From: an uncultured Christensenella sp.
GTDB taxonomy: Bacteria > Bacillota > Clostridia > Christensenellales > UBA1242
Assembly (NCBI GenBank): GCA_949295755.1
Contig: CASFMG010000047.1
Location: forward strand, 1-5,410
Length of the DNA stretch: 5,410 bases
Reading direction: 5' to 3'
Both the position numbers and the translations under genes were made by a program. The notes under the pieces were generated by a model. The model searched no databases. It was not told where the DNA came from and worked only from the letters and a program-made list of their open reading frames with translations. Positions within the stretch are counted from its first letter, which is position 1. Every line of letters begins with the position of its first letter. This document shows positions 1 through 5,340 of the stretch, piece after piece.

Positions 1-19
1 CTAGCGTGTCTGCCGTTTC
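1..19 (-). repeat. Partial tRNA-Leu copy (direct repeat of the D-loop to anticodon-stem segment)
   Basis: These 19 bases are identical to 238-256 inside the intact tRNA-Leu gene and lie in the same orientation. They cover the D-loop, the 3' side of the D-stem and the first part of the anticodon stem. At base 20 the match stops abruptly (tct here, tca in the tRNA). The copy may extend leftwards beyond the window, so it could be the broken remains of a second tandem tRNA-Leu gene or a short attachment-like duplication. The match is seen directly; its origin is inference. Confidence 0.6.
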
Positions 20-132
20 TCGTCAAAACTTTCGCTTAATGCTTAAATTTGCAAAAATGCAAATTATAACGCTTATACGCTCGGTTTTTCCTCTCCCCAA
101 AAAGTTTCCATAGGTACTTTTAGGGGACCCCA
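20..132. repeat. Structured, GC-richer non-coding element between tRNA-Leu fragments
   Basis: No reading frame of note is present. The stretch holds two hairpins. One is at 46-65 (AATTTGCA, loop AAAA, TGCAAATT). The other is at 95-126, where CCCCAAAAAGT pairs with ACTTTTAGGGG around a 10-base loop with one mismatch. The near-palindrome GGGGACCCC (123-131) follows. The ends are bracketed by inverted 9-base copies TGCCGTTTC (11-19) and GAAACGGCA (138-146). Base composition is clearly less AT-rich than the genes. This architecture fits a small non-autonomous repeat or a structured RNA; no transposase is visible and I cannot assign it to a named family. Confidence 0.4.
95..126. repeat. Long imperfect hairpin (11-bp stem)
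   Basis: CCCCAAAAAGT at 95-105 faces ACTTTTAGGGG at 116-126 with one A/A mismatch and a 10-base loop, TTCCATAGGT. Neither strand has the T-run expected of an intrinsic terminator immediately after the stem, so it reads more like a structural core of the surrounding repeat than a terminator. Because the right arm GGGG is immediately followed by A and CCCC, an alternative GGGG/CCCC pairing in trans or between molecules is also possible. Confidence 0.5.
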
Positions 133-146
133 GTGGTGAAACGGCA
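133..146 (+). repeat. Inverted 14-base copy of tRNA-Leu D-arm
   Basis: GTGGTGAAACGGCA here is the exact reverse complement of 248-261 in the tRNA-Leu gene, so this D-arm fragment points in the opposite direction to the real tRNA. It lies directly beyond the tRNA terminator. Its GAAACGGCA part also pairs with TGCCGTTTC at 11-19, making inverted ends for the segment between them. The sequence match is certain. Whether it is a true tRNA relic or the end of a repeat that recognises the tRNA D-arm cannot be decided from one copy. Confidence 0.55.
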
Positions 147-147
147 A

Positions 148-174
148 ATAAAAAACTGCACTAAAGTGCAGTTT
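148..174 (-). terminator. Intrinsic terminator of tRNA-Leu
   Basis: Read on the minus strand, just 7 bases beyond the encoded CCA, a perfect 9-bp stem AAACTGCAC / GTGCAGTTT with a four-base loop (162-165) runs straight into TTTTTTATTT. Stem plus T-tract directly after the tRNA 3' end is the expected layout of a rho-independent terminator for a single-gene tRNA transcript. Confidence 0.85.
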
Positions 175-181
175 CTCTCTA

Positions 182-267
182 TGGTGCTGATGAAGGGATT
201 TGAACCCTTACACCCGTTAAGGTACTAGAACCTGAATCTAGCGTGTCTGCCGTTTCACCACATCAGC
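182..267 (-). tRNA. tRNA-Leu (anticodon CAG)
   Basis: This is a class II tRNA of 86 bases including an encoded CCA (182-184 on the plus strand). The acceptor stem pairs GCTGATG (261-267) with CATCAGC (186-192), with discriminator A opposite 185. The T-stem is AAGGG/CCCTT around loop TTCAAAT. The anticodon stem CTAGA/TCTAG encloses loop TTCAGGT, giving anticodon CAG at 232-234. The long variable arm (ACC...GGT pairing) and the anticodon together identify leucine. It reads CUG, a rare codon in this AT-rich neighbourhood; one clear use is at 2966-2968 in the glmM fusion gene. It has its own promoter and terminator and is divergent from the lipoprotein gene. Additional fragments of this tRNA occur at 1-19 and 133-146. 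Confidence 0.96.
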
Positions 268-287
268 AAATATTATTTACAAGTGTC

Positions 288-316
288 ATTATACATTTTT
301 TTAAAAAACATTTCAA
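288..316 (-). promoter_or_regulatory. Sigma-A type promoter for tRNA-Leu
   Basis: On the minus strand TTGAAA (311-316) and a perfect TATAAT (288-293) are separated by 17 bases, and TG lies directly upstream of the -10 box. Predicted initiation near 281 would give a 5' leader of about 14 bases before the mature tRNA at 267. Spacing and both hexamers are close to consensus, as expected for a stable-RNA gene. Confidence 0.85.
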
Positions 317-351
317 TAGTTTTGATGTTGCAAATTGTTTGTATTAAGTTT

Positions 352-379
352 TTGATTTTTTTGATAAATGTGATATATT
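352..379 (+). promoter_or_regulatory. Likely promoter of the lipoprotein gene
   Basis: TTGATT (352-357) and TATATT (374-379) are 16 bases apart, with an extended -10 TG at 371-372. Start of transcription near 386 would leave a leader of about 60 bases before the ATG at 447. The region is so AT-rich that chance matches are common, so this is a moderate call. It would make this gene divergent from tRNA-Leu. Confidence 0.5.
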
Positions 380-434
380 ATTGATGTTTAGTTTTATTAC
401 AAATTTTTATGCATAAAATATATAGGTAAATAAT

Positions 435-440
435 AAAAGG
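435..440 (+). promoter_or_regulatory. Ribosome binding site deciding the lipoprotein start
   Basis: AAAAGG ends 6 bases before the ATG at 447, a normal Shine-Dalgarno spacing. The in-frame TTG at 441 directly abuts this motif and would leave no spacer. The ATG also begins a typical MKK signal-peptide N-terminus, so 447 is chosen. Confidence 0.65.
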
Positions 441-446
441 TTGTTT

Positions 447-1349
447 ATGAAAAAGATTTTAACAATTATATTATGCTTGGGATTAGTTTTGTTAAGTGGT
501 TGTTCGGTTCCACCACAATATGGAATTACGCAAAATGGCGACGGAAGTGTTACTCAAAGTTTATATATTCCATTTTCAGCAATAGAACTTAATAACAATG
601 GAGTTGAAATAGAAACTTGCTTAGAAATATCCAATTATATAAAAGCAGAGTTTGATAAAAATTATTTAAATATGTATGATAATTTTATCATCAGAGTAAA
701 TACAGACAATGGACTTAGTGCACAAGATAAGATTACTTTAATTCAGGGATGTCCAACAAAGGAAGAAATGAAAGGAGAAGGACAACTCAGTGGAATTAGT
801 TATGAATTTACTTTTGCTTCGGCAATTCATTACTATTATTTTAACTATGGTGTGTATTATAACGATTTAATAGCAGAATTAAATAAAGATGATAGTATTG
901 TTGAGAATGGATTTTTTACCACTAAACGAATAAGCAAAGGTCAAACTATATTTGGACAAAATGATCAGTTTGATGAGTACAATTCGTTTGCTGAATATAT
1001 AACAAATAGATGTAGTGAGATATTAAAAGAAAACACAACTCTTAGTGAGCAAGTTATACAAACAATAGTTCCAAACACATATATTTATAGATATGGTACA
1101 ACTTCAAAGCGATTGCACTCTGATGCCGATTTAATAAGATATATAAATGGAATCTATTATCACGAGTGGAATATTACACTTGAAAATAGCCAAAGAGAGA
1201 TATCAACTTGGCAAATAAGTGCTAATACAAATGTGTGGTATGCTTTAGTTCTAGGCTGTGGAATAATATTGAGCACTGTTTTAATTGTAATTTGCATTTA
1301 CAAAGAAAAAAATAGAAAACCCAAAATAGAAATTACAGAACCAAAATAA
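447..1349 (+). CDS. Membrane-anchored lipoprotein of unknown function, with C-terminal transmembrane helix
   Basis: The 300-residue product starts with a lipoprotein signal peptide: MKK, a hydrophobic stretch, then lipobox LSGC with the lipidated Cys at residue 19. The mature extracellular domain (about 20-262) is rich in Tyr, Asn and Ile and has three further Cys residues (58, 102, 189). Near its end come YRYGTTSKRLHSDAD (213-227) and YYHEW (237-241). A hydrophobic helix at about 264-285 is followed by a Lys/Arg-rich tail, so the domain is anchored at both ends with the C-terminus inside. From memory the layout (lipobox, early GDGS segment, YxYGT...S.AD region, TM end) recalls the clostridial DUF3153/LppM-like proteins, but I cannot confirm this. 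No catalytic motif is seen. It is transcribed alone: a promoter is suggested at 352-379 and a strong terminator overlaps its stop codon. Confidence 0.85.
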   Translation: MKKILTIILCLGLVLLSGCSVPPQYGITQNGDGSVTQSLYIPFSAIELNNNGVEIETCLEISNYIKAEFDKNYLNMYDNFIIRVNTDNGLSAQDKITLIQGCPTKEEMKGEGQLSGISYEFTFASAIHYYYFNYGVYYNDLIAELNKDDSIVENGFFTTKRISKGQTIFGQNDQFDEYNSFAEYITNRCSEILKENTTLSEQVIQTIVPNTYIYRYGTTSKRLHSDADLIRYINGIYYHEWNITLENSQREISTWQISANTNVWYALVLGCGIILSTVLIVICIYKEKNRKPKIEITEPK

Positions 1350-1372
1350 TCCAAGTAAACTTGGATTATTTT
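1343..1372 (+). terminator. Intrinsic terminator overlapping the lipoprotein stop codon
   Basis: A perfect 13-bp stem, AAAATAATCCAAG (1343-1355) with CTTGGATTATTTT (1360-1372), closes a four-base loop TAAA. The TAA stop at 1347-1349 lies within the left arm. The T-rich right arm, and the A-rich left arm on the other strand, make it potentially bidirectional. It isolates the lipoprotein gene from the Smr gene that follows. Confidence 0.8.
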
Positions 1373-1386
1373 AGTTTATTGTTATT

Positions 1387-1414
1387 TTGTTATTTTTATT
1401 TTTTGGTATATAAT
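1387..1414 (+). promoter_or_regulatory. Promoter of the Smr-domain gene, likely giving a leaderless mRNA
   Basis: TTGTTA (1387-1392) and a perfect TATAAT (1409-1414) are 16 bases apart, immediately after the upstream terminator. Only 6 bases separate the -10 box from the ATG at 1421, so initiation at the usual 6-8 bases downstream would fall at or next to the start codon. No Shine-Dalgarno sequence is visible before this ATG, which agrees with leaderless translation. Confidence 0.6.
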
Positions 1415-1420
1415 TTATAT

Positions 1421-1762
1421 ATGGATTATAAAATTATAAATTTAAAAACAAATTTTCCAAGCGTTGAAGAGGCTATTGCAAATTTGGAAATTGAAATAAA
1501 TGTTTGCAAGTTATCGAATGTAAAGGCACTAAAAATTATTCACGGATATGGTTCACACGGAGCCGGAGGAGCAATTTGTTTGGCGGTGAGAAAATTTTTA
1601 AAAACACTTATAAAACAAAAACAAATAAAAGATATGCTTCTTGGTAATGAATGGGATTTGTCAAATCAAAAGTGTTTTAGTTTATTAGAAAATTTAAAAG
1701 ATTGTTATAACGACGAAGATTTAAATAAACTTAACCCGGGAATTACCATTGTTGTTTTGTAA
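1421..1762 (+). CDS. Small Smr/MutS2 C-terminal-domain family protein
   Basis: The 113-residue product is essentially one Smr domain, the fold of the MutS2 C-terminus associated with nucleic-acid binding and nicking. The diagnostic features are the VEEAI helix (15-19) followed by the KIIHGYGS turn (38-45), equivalent to the family IIHGKGTG loop, then a Gly-rich GAGGAI segment and the helix AVRKFLK. The usual N-terminal LDLHG motif is replaced by INLKTN, as I recall for a group of short clostridial Smr proteins. The C-terminus has NEWDLSN and ends in PGITIVVL, a final strand of the domain. The in-frame TTG at 1361 was rejected because it lies in the terminator stem and would add an artificial hydrophobic head. 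The family assignment is firm; the cellular role (RNA or DNA processing) and nuclease activity are unproven. Confidence 0.82.
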   Translation: MDYKIINLKTNFPSVEEAIANLEIEINVCKLSNVKALKIIHGYGSHGAGGAICLAVRKFLKTLIKQKQIKDMLLGNEWDLSNQKCFSLLENLKDCYNDEDLNKLNPGITIVVL

Positions 1763-1795
1763 TTTAATTTAACCACAATCATAAATTTTATCATA

Positions 1796-1801
1796 TATAA
1801 T
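1796..1801 (+). promoter_or_regulatory. Possible -10 box for the glmM-fusion operon
   Basis: A perfect TATAAT lies in the 54-base gap between the Smr gene and the fusion gene. No convincing -35 is present at 16-18 bases (the region reads AACCACAA). Initiation about 7 bases downstream would give a leader of only about 10 bases starting at the Shine-Dalgarno. The operon may instead be read through from the Smr promoter, as no terminator separates them. Confidence 0.35.
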
Positions 1802-1806
1802 AAATA

Positions 1807-1811
1807 TGGAG
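1807..1811 (+). promoter_or_regulatory. Ribosome binding site of the fusion gene
   Basis: TGGAG ends 5 bases before the ATG at 1817. This is the clearest Shine-Dalgarno in the operon; the two downstream genes have only weak sites and probably depend on translational coupling. Confidence 0.6.
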
Positions 1812-1816
1812 TTATT

Positions 1817-3673
1817 ATGAGTGGAATAATCAACATACACGAAACAACAAAAATTGATGCAACAACAATCCTTGGTGGTGAAGTAAAAATTGGTAAAAAT
1901 TGTAAGATTGTTAATGCGAGAATATATCATAGTGTTATTGGCGACAATGTTGAAATATATGATAGTACAATAGAAAATAGTGAAATAAAAAATAATGTTA
2001 CGATAGGTCCTTATTCACATATTAGACCGGGAACAATTTTAAACGACAATGTTCACGTAGGTAATTTTGTTGAAATAAAAAACGCTAAAGTTGGAAGGGG
2101 AACAAAAATTCCACATTTAAGTTATGTTGGAGATTGTGAAATCGGTTGTGATGTAAATGTTGGTTGTGGTGTAATTTTTTGTAATTATGACGGAAAAAAC
2201 AAAAATAAAACAATTGTAGGAGATAGAGTTTTTATTGGAAGCAATTCAAACATTATATCGCCTGTAATAATTGAAGATGAAAGTTTTATCGCTGCCGGTA
2301 CAACTGTAACTGATGATGTTTTAAAAGGTGAATTTTGCATTGGAAGAGTAAAAAATGAAATCAAACACGGAGTTTTGAATTTATATCTTCAAAATTTTTC
2401 AAGTCCGTTAAAATATTTTGGCACTGATGGTATTCGTGGGATTTATGGAAAAGATTTAACGGATGAACTATGTGTTAAAATTGGATATGGACTTACAAAA
2501 ATGTGTCAAAATGCAAAAATTTTAATAGGCAGAGATACAAGACAAAGTGGAAATGTTATTTTGAAAAATTTAGCAAATGGAATTCAGAGCGGAGGCGGTG
2601 AAGTTTATGATGCCGGTATTATTTCAACTGCTGGAGTGGCATTTTTAACTAAATTTTTTGATTTTGATTATGGCGTTGTAATATCTGCATCACATAATCC
2701 TTGTGAATATAATGGAATAAAGATTTTTAATAAAAATGGACATAAATTAAATGAAAATCAAGAAAAAATGCTTGAAAAAAACTTAATTTTACCTAAAAAG
2801 ATTAAAATGGCTAAAATAAAAAAAGTTGAAAAAGATGCTTACATAGAGCATTTAAAAACTATCTGCACAAAAAATTTAAGTGGATTGAAGATATTTATTG
2901 ATTGTTCAAATGGTGCAACTTCTAATTATGCAGAAAATATTTTTAAAATACTAGGTGCAGATGTTCTGGCATTGAACACACAAGGAACTATAAATGAAAA
3001 TGCTAGTGTTTTAAACGAAAAAACATTTATTGAAAATATGCAAAAAAGTAAAGCAGATATTGGTTTTTGTTTTGATGGAGATGCTGACAGAGTTATGTGT
3101 ATCACAAAAGATTTAGTAGTTTTAGATGGTGATAGAATCTTGTATATACTTGCAAAATATAGAAAAGAAAAATTTGCCGTTGGTACAATAATGACTAACT
3201 TGGCACTAGAAAAACATTTATTAAAAATTGGAACGAGATTGTTCAGAACGAATGTTGGAGATAAATACATTGCCAGGCTTATGAAGTCAAAACACTATCA
3301 TATAGGAGCCGAACAATCTGGTCATATTATACTTAGCGATTACACAACAACGGGTGATGGAATTATTGTTGCACTATACCTTTTGAACATATTTATAGAA
3401 AATAAAGAAGTATTTAAAAAGGCCGAACAGTTGACTATGTATTCAACCGTTTCTTTAAAAGTTGAAACAAACGATAAAAATGTTATAAAAAATAGTTTTG
3501 TTACAAATGAAATTAAAAAGCAAGAAAAATTGCTTGGTGCTTGTGGTAGAATTATTGTTCGACCTAGTGGAACAGAGCCTGTGATTAGAATAACAGTCGA
3601 AGGAAAAGATAGTGAAAAATCACAAAAAGTTGCAAAATCAATAAAAAAAGTTATTGAAAGTGTAGTTGGTTAA
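1817..3673 (+). CDS. glmM: Fusion of GlmU-type glucosamine-1-phosphate N-acetyltransferase with phosphoglucosamine mutase GlmM
   Basis: This is one open frame of 618 residues. Residues about 5-180 form a left-handed beta-helix acetyltransferase matching the C-terminal half of GlmU. The catalytic and substrate residues known in E. coli GlmU are all present: Arg70 in IRPG, Lys88 in EIKNAK, His100 and Tyr103 in PHLSYVGD, Asn123-Tyr124 and Lys129 in CNYDGKNKNK, Ser142, and Arg177 in GRV. After a linker (about 181-198), residues 199-618 are a GlmM-type alpha-D-phosphohexomutase. It has FGTDGIRG (201-208), the phosphoserine loop SASHNP (Ser292), the metal loop DGDADR (Asp420, 422, 424), the sugar loop GAEQSGH (497-503) and the phosphate loop RPSGTEP (582-588). 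The predicted reactions are GlcN-6-P to GlcN-1-P, then acetyl-CoA-dependent formation of GlcNAc-1-P, in the cytoplasm on the way to UDP-GlcNAc. The GlmU uridyltransferase half is absent. No Met occurs between residue 1 and 229, so separate translation of the mutase is unlikely. It is the first gene of a three-gene operon. Confidence 0.95.
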   Translation: MSGIINIHETTKIDATTILGGEVKIGKNCKIVNARIYHSVIGDNVEIYDSTIENSEIKNNVTIGPYSHIRPGTILNDNVHVGNFVEIKNAKVGRGTKIPHLSYVGDCEIGCDVNVGCGVIFCNYDGKNKNKTIVGDRVFIGSNSNIISPVIIEDESFIAAGTTVTDDVLKGEFCIGRVKNEIKHGVLNLYLQNFSSPLKYFGTDGIRGIYGKDLTDELCVKIGYGLTKMCQNAKILIGRDTRQSGNVILKNLANGIQSGGGEVYDAGIISTAGVAFLTKFFDFDYGVVISASHNPCEYNGIKIFNKNGHKLNENQEKMLEKNLILPKKIKMAKIKKVEKDAYIEHLKTICTKNLSGLKIFIDCSNGATSNYAENIFKILGADVLALNTQGTINENASVLNEKTFIENMQKSKADIGFCFDGDADRVMCITKDLVVLDGDRILYILAKYRKEKFAVGTIMTNLALEKHLLKIGTRLFRTNVGDKYIARLMKSKHYHIGAEQSGHIILSDYTTTGDGIIVALYLLNIFIENKEVFKKAEQLTMYSTVSLKVETNDKNVIKNSFVTNEIKKQEKLLGACGRIIVRPSGTEPVIRITVEGKDSEKSQKVAKSIKKVIESVVG

Positions 3674-3677
3674 TAAT

Positions 3678-4517
3678 ATGGATAAATTTTCAAAAATACA
3701 AAATGGAATAAATACACTAATCAAAAAAGGTATTGACTACGAAATATATGGTAAGAGTTTTCTAGGAGAAGATTTATATGCCTTTCATAAAGGTAATTAT
3801 CAAGGGAAACAACTTTTAATAACTGCGTCAATGCACTCTAGGGAATATATTTCGACTTTGGTTGTTTTAAACCTAATTAAAGATTATAATCTAGAAACAG
3901 GCTGTTATTTCCTTCCACTTGTAAATCCTGATGGAGTAAAACTTGTATTAGAAGGCAATAAATTTATAAAAGATGATGATTTTAAAAAATTTTTATTGCG
4001 ATTAAACAATAATTCACCAAATTTTAGTTTATGGAAAGCAAATGCAAGAGGTGTGGACCTTAATGTAAATTTTGATGCAATGTGGGGAATGAGTAAATAT
4101 ACTACTGTTTTACCTTGTTCGGGTGGATTTATAGGAGAGACTTCAAATAGTGAAATTGAAAACATAAACTTGTTAAAGTTTATTGAAAACAAAAAATTTT
4201 TTTTGTCTATTGCGTATCATAGTAAAGGAAATGTTGTATATTATGGTTTTGAAAAATTAAGTAAAAAAGAAACAAAAATATCAAAAAAAATGGCAAAAAG
4301 CATTGCAAAACCATTAAATTACAAAATATTACAATCAAAAGGGAGCACTGGTGGACTAAGTGATTATCTTTCTTATAATAAAAAAATTCCAAGTTTTACT
4401 ATTGAACTTGGCAATGATAAATTAACTCATCCTATAAAAATGAACGAGATTGATAAAATTTATAAAAATCAATATAAAATGTTAAAAATAATAGTGAAAA
4501 AATATGGTGTTTTATGA
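3678..4517 (+). CDS. M14 family zinc peptidase, gamma-D-glutamyl-diamino acid endopeptidase-like
   Basis: The 279-residue product has the M14 catalytic set. Zinc ligands are His53 and Glu56 in MHSRE and His181 in AYHSKG; the general base is Glu243 in FTIELG; NPDG lies at 83-86. The motif WKANARGVDLNVNF (119-132) keeps the Asn of the family GVDLNRNF, but the Arg that holds a C-terminal carboxylate in carboxypeptidases is Val130. Loss of that Arg is typical, as I recall, of the M14C endopeptidases (ENP1/YqgT type) that cut the gamma-D-Glu to diaminopimelate or lysine bond. There is no signal peptide or LysM domain, so it probably acts on recycled muropeptides in the cytoplasm. The ATG at 3678 lies 4 bases after the glmM stop. 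An in-frame TTG at 3666 would overlap glmM and is less likely. It overlaps the next gene by 4 bases. The fold is certain; the exact substrate is inferred. Confidence 0.88.
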   Translation: MDKFSKIQNGINTLIKKGIDYEIYGKSFLGEDLYAFHKGNYQGKQLLITASMHSREYISTLVVLNLIKDYNLETGCYFLPLVNPDGVKLVLEGNKFIKDDDFKKFLLRLNNNSPNFSLWKANARGVDLNVNFDAMWGMSKYTTVLPCSGGFIGETSNSEIENINLLKFIENKKFFLSIAYHSKGNVVYYGFEKLSKKETKISKKMAKSIAKPLNYKILQSKGSTGGLSDYLSYNKKIPSFTIELGNDKLTHPIKMNEIDKIYKNQYKMLKIIVKKYGVL

Positions 4518-5332
4518 AAATTACAGATTTACATAATGATTATTTAACAGAATTAAGTAGCAATCAAGCAATAAAATATTTATATAATAATCAATCTTAC
4601 ATTGCAAATTTGTTTTCGCCTGTTTGGACAACAGAAATAAAAAATCCATTAAATTTTATTAAAAATAAAAAAAAATTATTAAAAAACTTTAAATTTTACA
4701 ATAAATTGCAAATTTGTATAGAAGATATGTATTTTTTTGATGATTTTATGAAAGATGAGATATTAAAAATAAATCCTTATTATTGTGGATTATGCTGGAA
4801 TTATGAAAATGAATTTTGTGGTGGGGCATATAGCAATGCTTCTTTATCGAATAAAGGGAAAAGACTTATTAAATTTTTGGAAAATAATAATATACAAATT
4901 GATTGTGCACATATGAATGAAAAAAGTTTTTATCAATTGGCTAATGTAACAACAAAACCAATTTTTTGTTCACATACCGGCTTTAAATGTATCATTGACG
5001 ATAAAAGAAATTTAAGTGATGCACAGATAAAACAAATAATAAAATCAGAAGGATTAATTGGTTTTTATTTTGTAGGTAAATATATATCAAGAAACAAAGT
5101 TTCTGTTTATGATATTGCAAAAAATATAGAGTTATTTGTAAAACTATATGGAATTGAAAATTTGGCAATAGGAAGTGATTTTTTTGGAACAGACGATTTG
5201 CCAACAGAATTAAATAATTACAAGCAATTTGTAAATTTAAAAAATCAACTTATAAGATTTGGATTTACAAATTGTGAAATAAATAAAATTTTTTATCAGA
5301 ATGCAAATAAATTTATAAAAAAAAGAGATTAA
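4514..5332 (+). CDS. Compact M19 (renal/membrane dipeptidase family) metallo-dipeptidase
   Basis: The 272-residue product carries the M19 metal and substrate motifs in order: DLHND (His7, Asp9), probable bridging Glu70 in ICIE, the GLCWNYEN segment (92-99), IDCAHMN (His133), FCSHTGF (His154), DKRNLSD (Arg165) and IGSDFFG (Asp222). M19 enzymes are binuclear zinc dipeptidases that often accept a D-residue at the C-terminal position. At 272 residues it is shorter than the usual 310-400, and the segments between motifs are trimmed. No signal peptide or membrane anchor is present despite the family name, so it is cytoplasmic. Its ATG overlaps the M14 stop (ATGA), indicating translational coupling. 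With the M14 partner a likely substrate is L-Ala-D-Glu from muropeptides (inference). Codons are extremely AT-rich, with many Asn and Lys. Confidence 0.87.
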   Translation: MKITDLHNDYLTELSSNQAIKYLYNNQSYIANLFSPVWTTEIKNPLNFIKNKKKLLKNFKFYNKLQICIEDMYFFDDFMKDEILKINPYYCGLCWNYENEFCGGAYSNASLSNKGKRLIKFLENNNIQIDCAHMNEKSFYQLANVTTKPIFCSHTGFKCIIDDKRNLSDAQIKQIIKSEGLIGFYFVGKYISRNKVSVYDIAKNIELFVKLYGIENLAIGSDFFGTDDLPTELNNYKQFVNLKNQLIRFGFTNCEINKIFYQNANKFIKKRD

Positions 5333-5340
5333 TTATCTCT
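5317..5340 (-). terminator. Possible minus-strand terminator at the end of the operon
   Basis: AGAGAT (5324-5329) pairs with ATCTCT (5335-5340) around a 5-base loop containing the stop codon of the M19 gene. On the minus strand the stem is followed by a run of T from the A-tract 5317-5323, which suits a transcript arriving from the right. On the plus strand there is no T-tract. The stem is only 6 bp, so this is a weak call. Confidence 0.3.

Noticed and set aside
1..146. CRISPR array or standard integrase attachment site
   Set aside because: There are no regularly spaced repeats, no integrase gene is visible, and the duplicated tRNA part is the D-arm/anticodon side rather than the 3' end.
1361..1420. 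TTG-initiated N-terminal extension of the Smr protein
   Set aside because: It starts inside the terminator stem and passes through the promoter; the predicted residues are an AT-derived hydrophobic run absent from the domain.
1763..1816. glmS-type ribozyme or riboswitch upstream of the amino-sugar gene
   Set aside because: The gap is only 54 bases, AT-rich, without pairing elements; far too short for such a structure.
2926..3270. Minus-strand open frame of 114 codons inside the glmM fusion gene
   Set aside because: It is antisense to a fully conserved mutase domain, has no family signature or ribosome binding site, and its composition mirrors the plus-strand gene.
3666..3677. TTG start of the M14 gene overlapping glmM
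   Set aside because: An ATG 12 bases later, 4 bases after the glmM stop, is a better start and the extra residues add no domain content.
3905..4192. Minus-strand open frame of 95 codons inside the M14 gene
   Set aside because: It lies opposite conserved catalytic motifs and shows no recognisable protein features; a chance open frame in AT-rich DNA.
4207..4392. Minus-strand hydrophobic open frame of 61 codons
   Set aside because: Its Phe/Leu-rich look comes from reading Lys/Asn-rich coding sequence backwards; no start signals.
4992..5204. Minus-strand open frame of 70 codons in the M19 gene
   Set aside because: It is opposite the conserved KRNLSD and GSDFFG region of a real gene and has no independent support.
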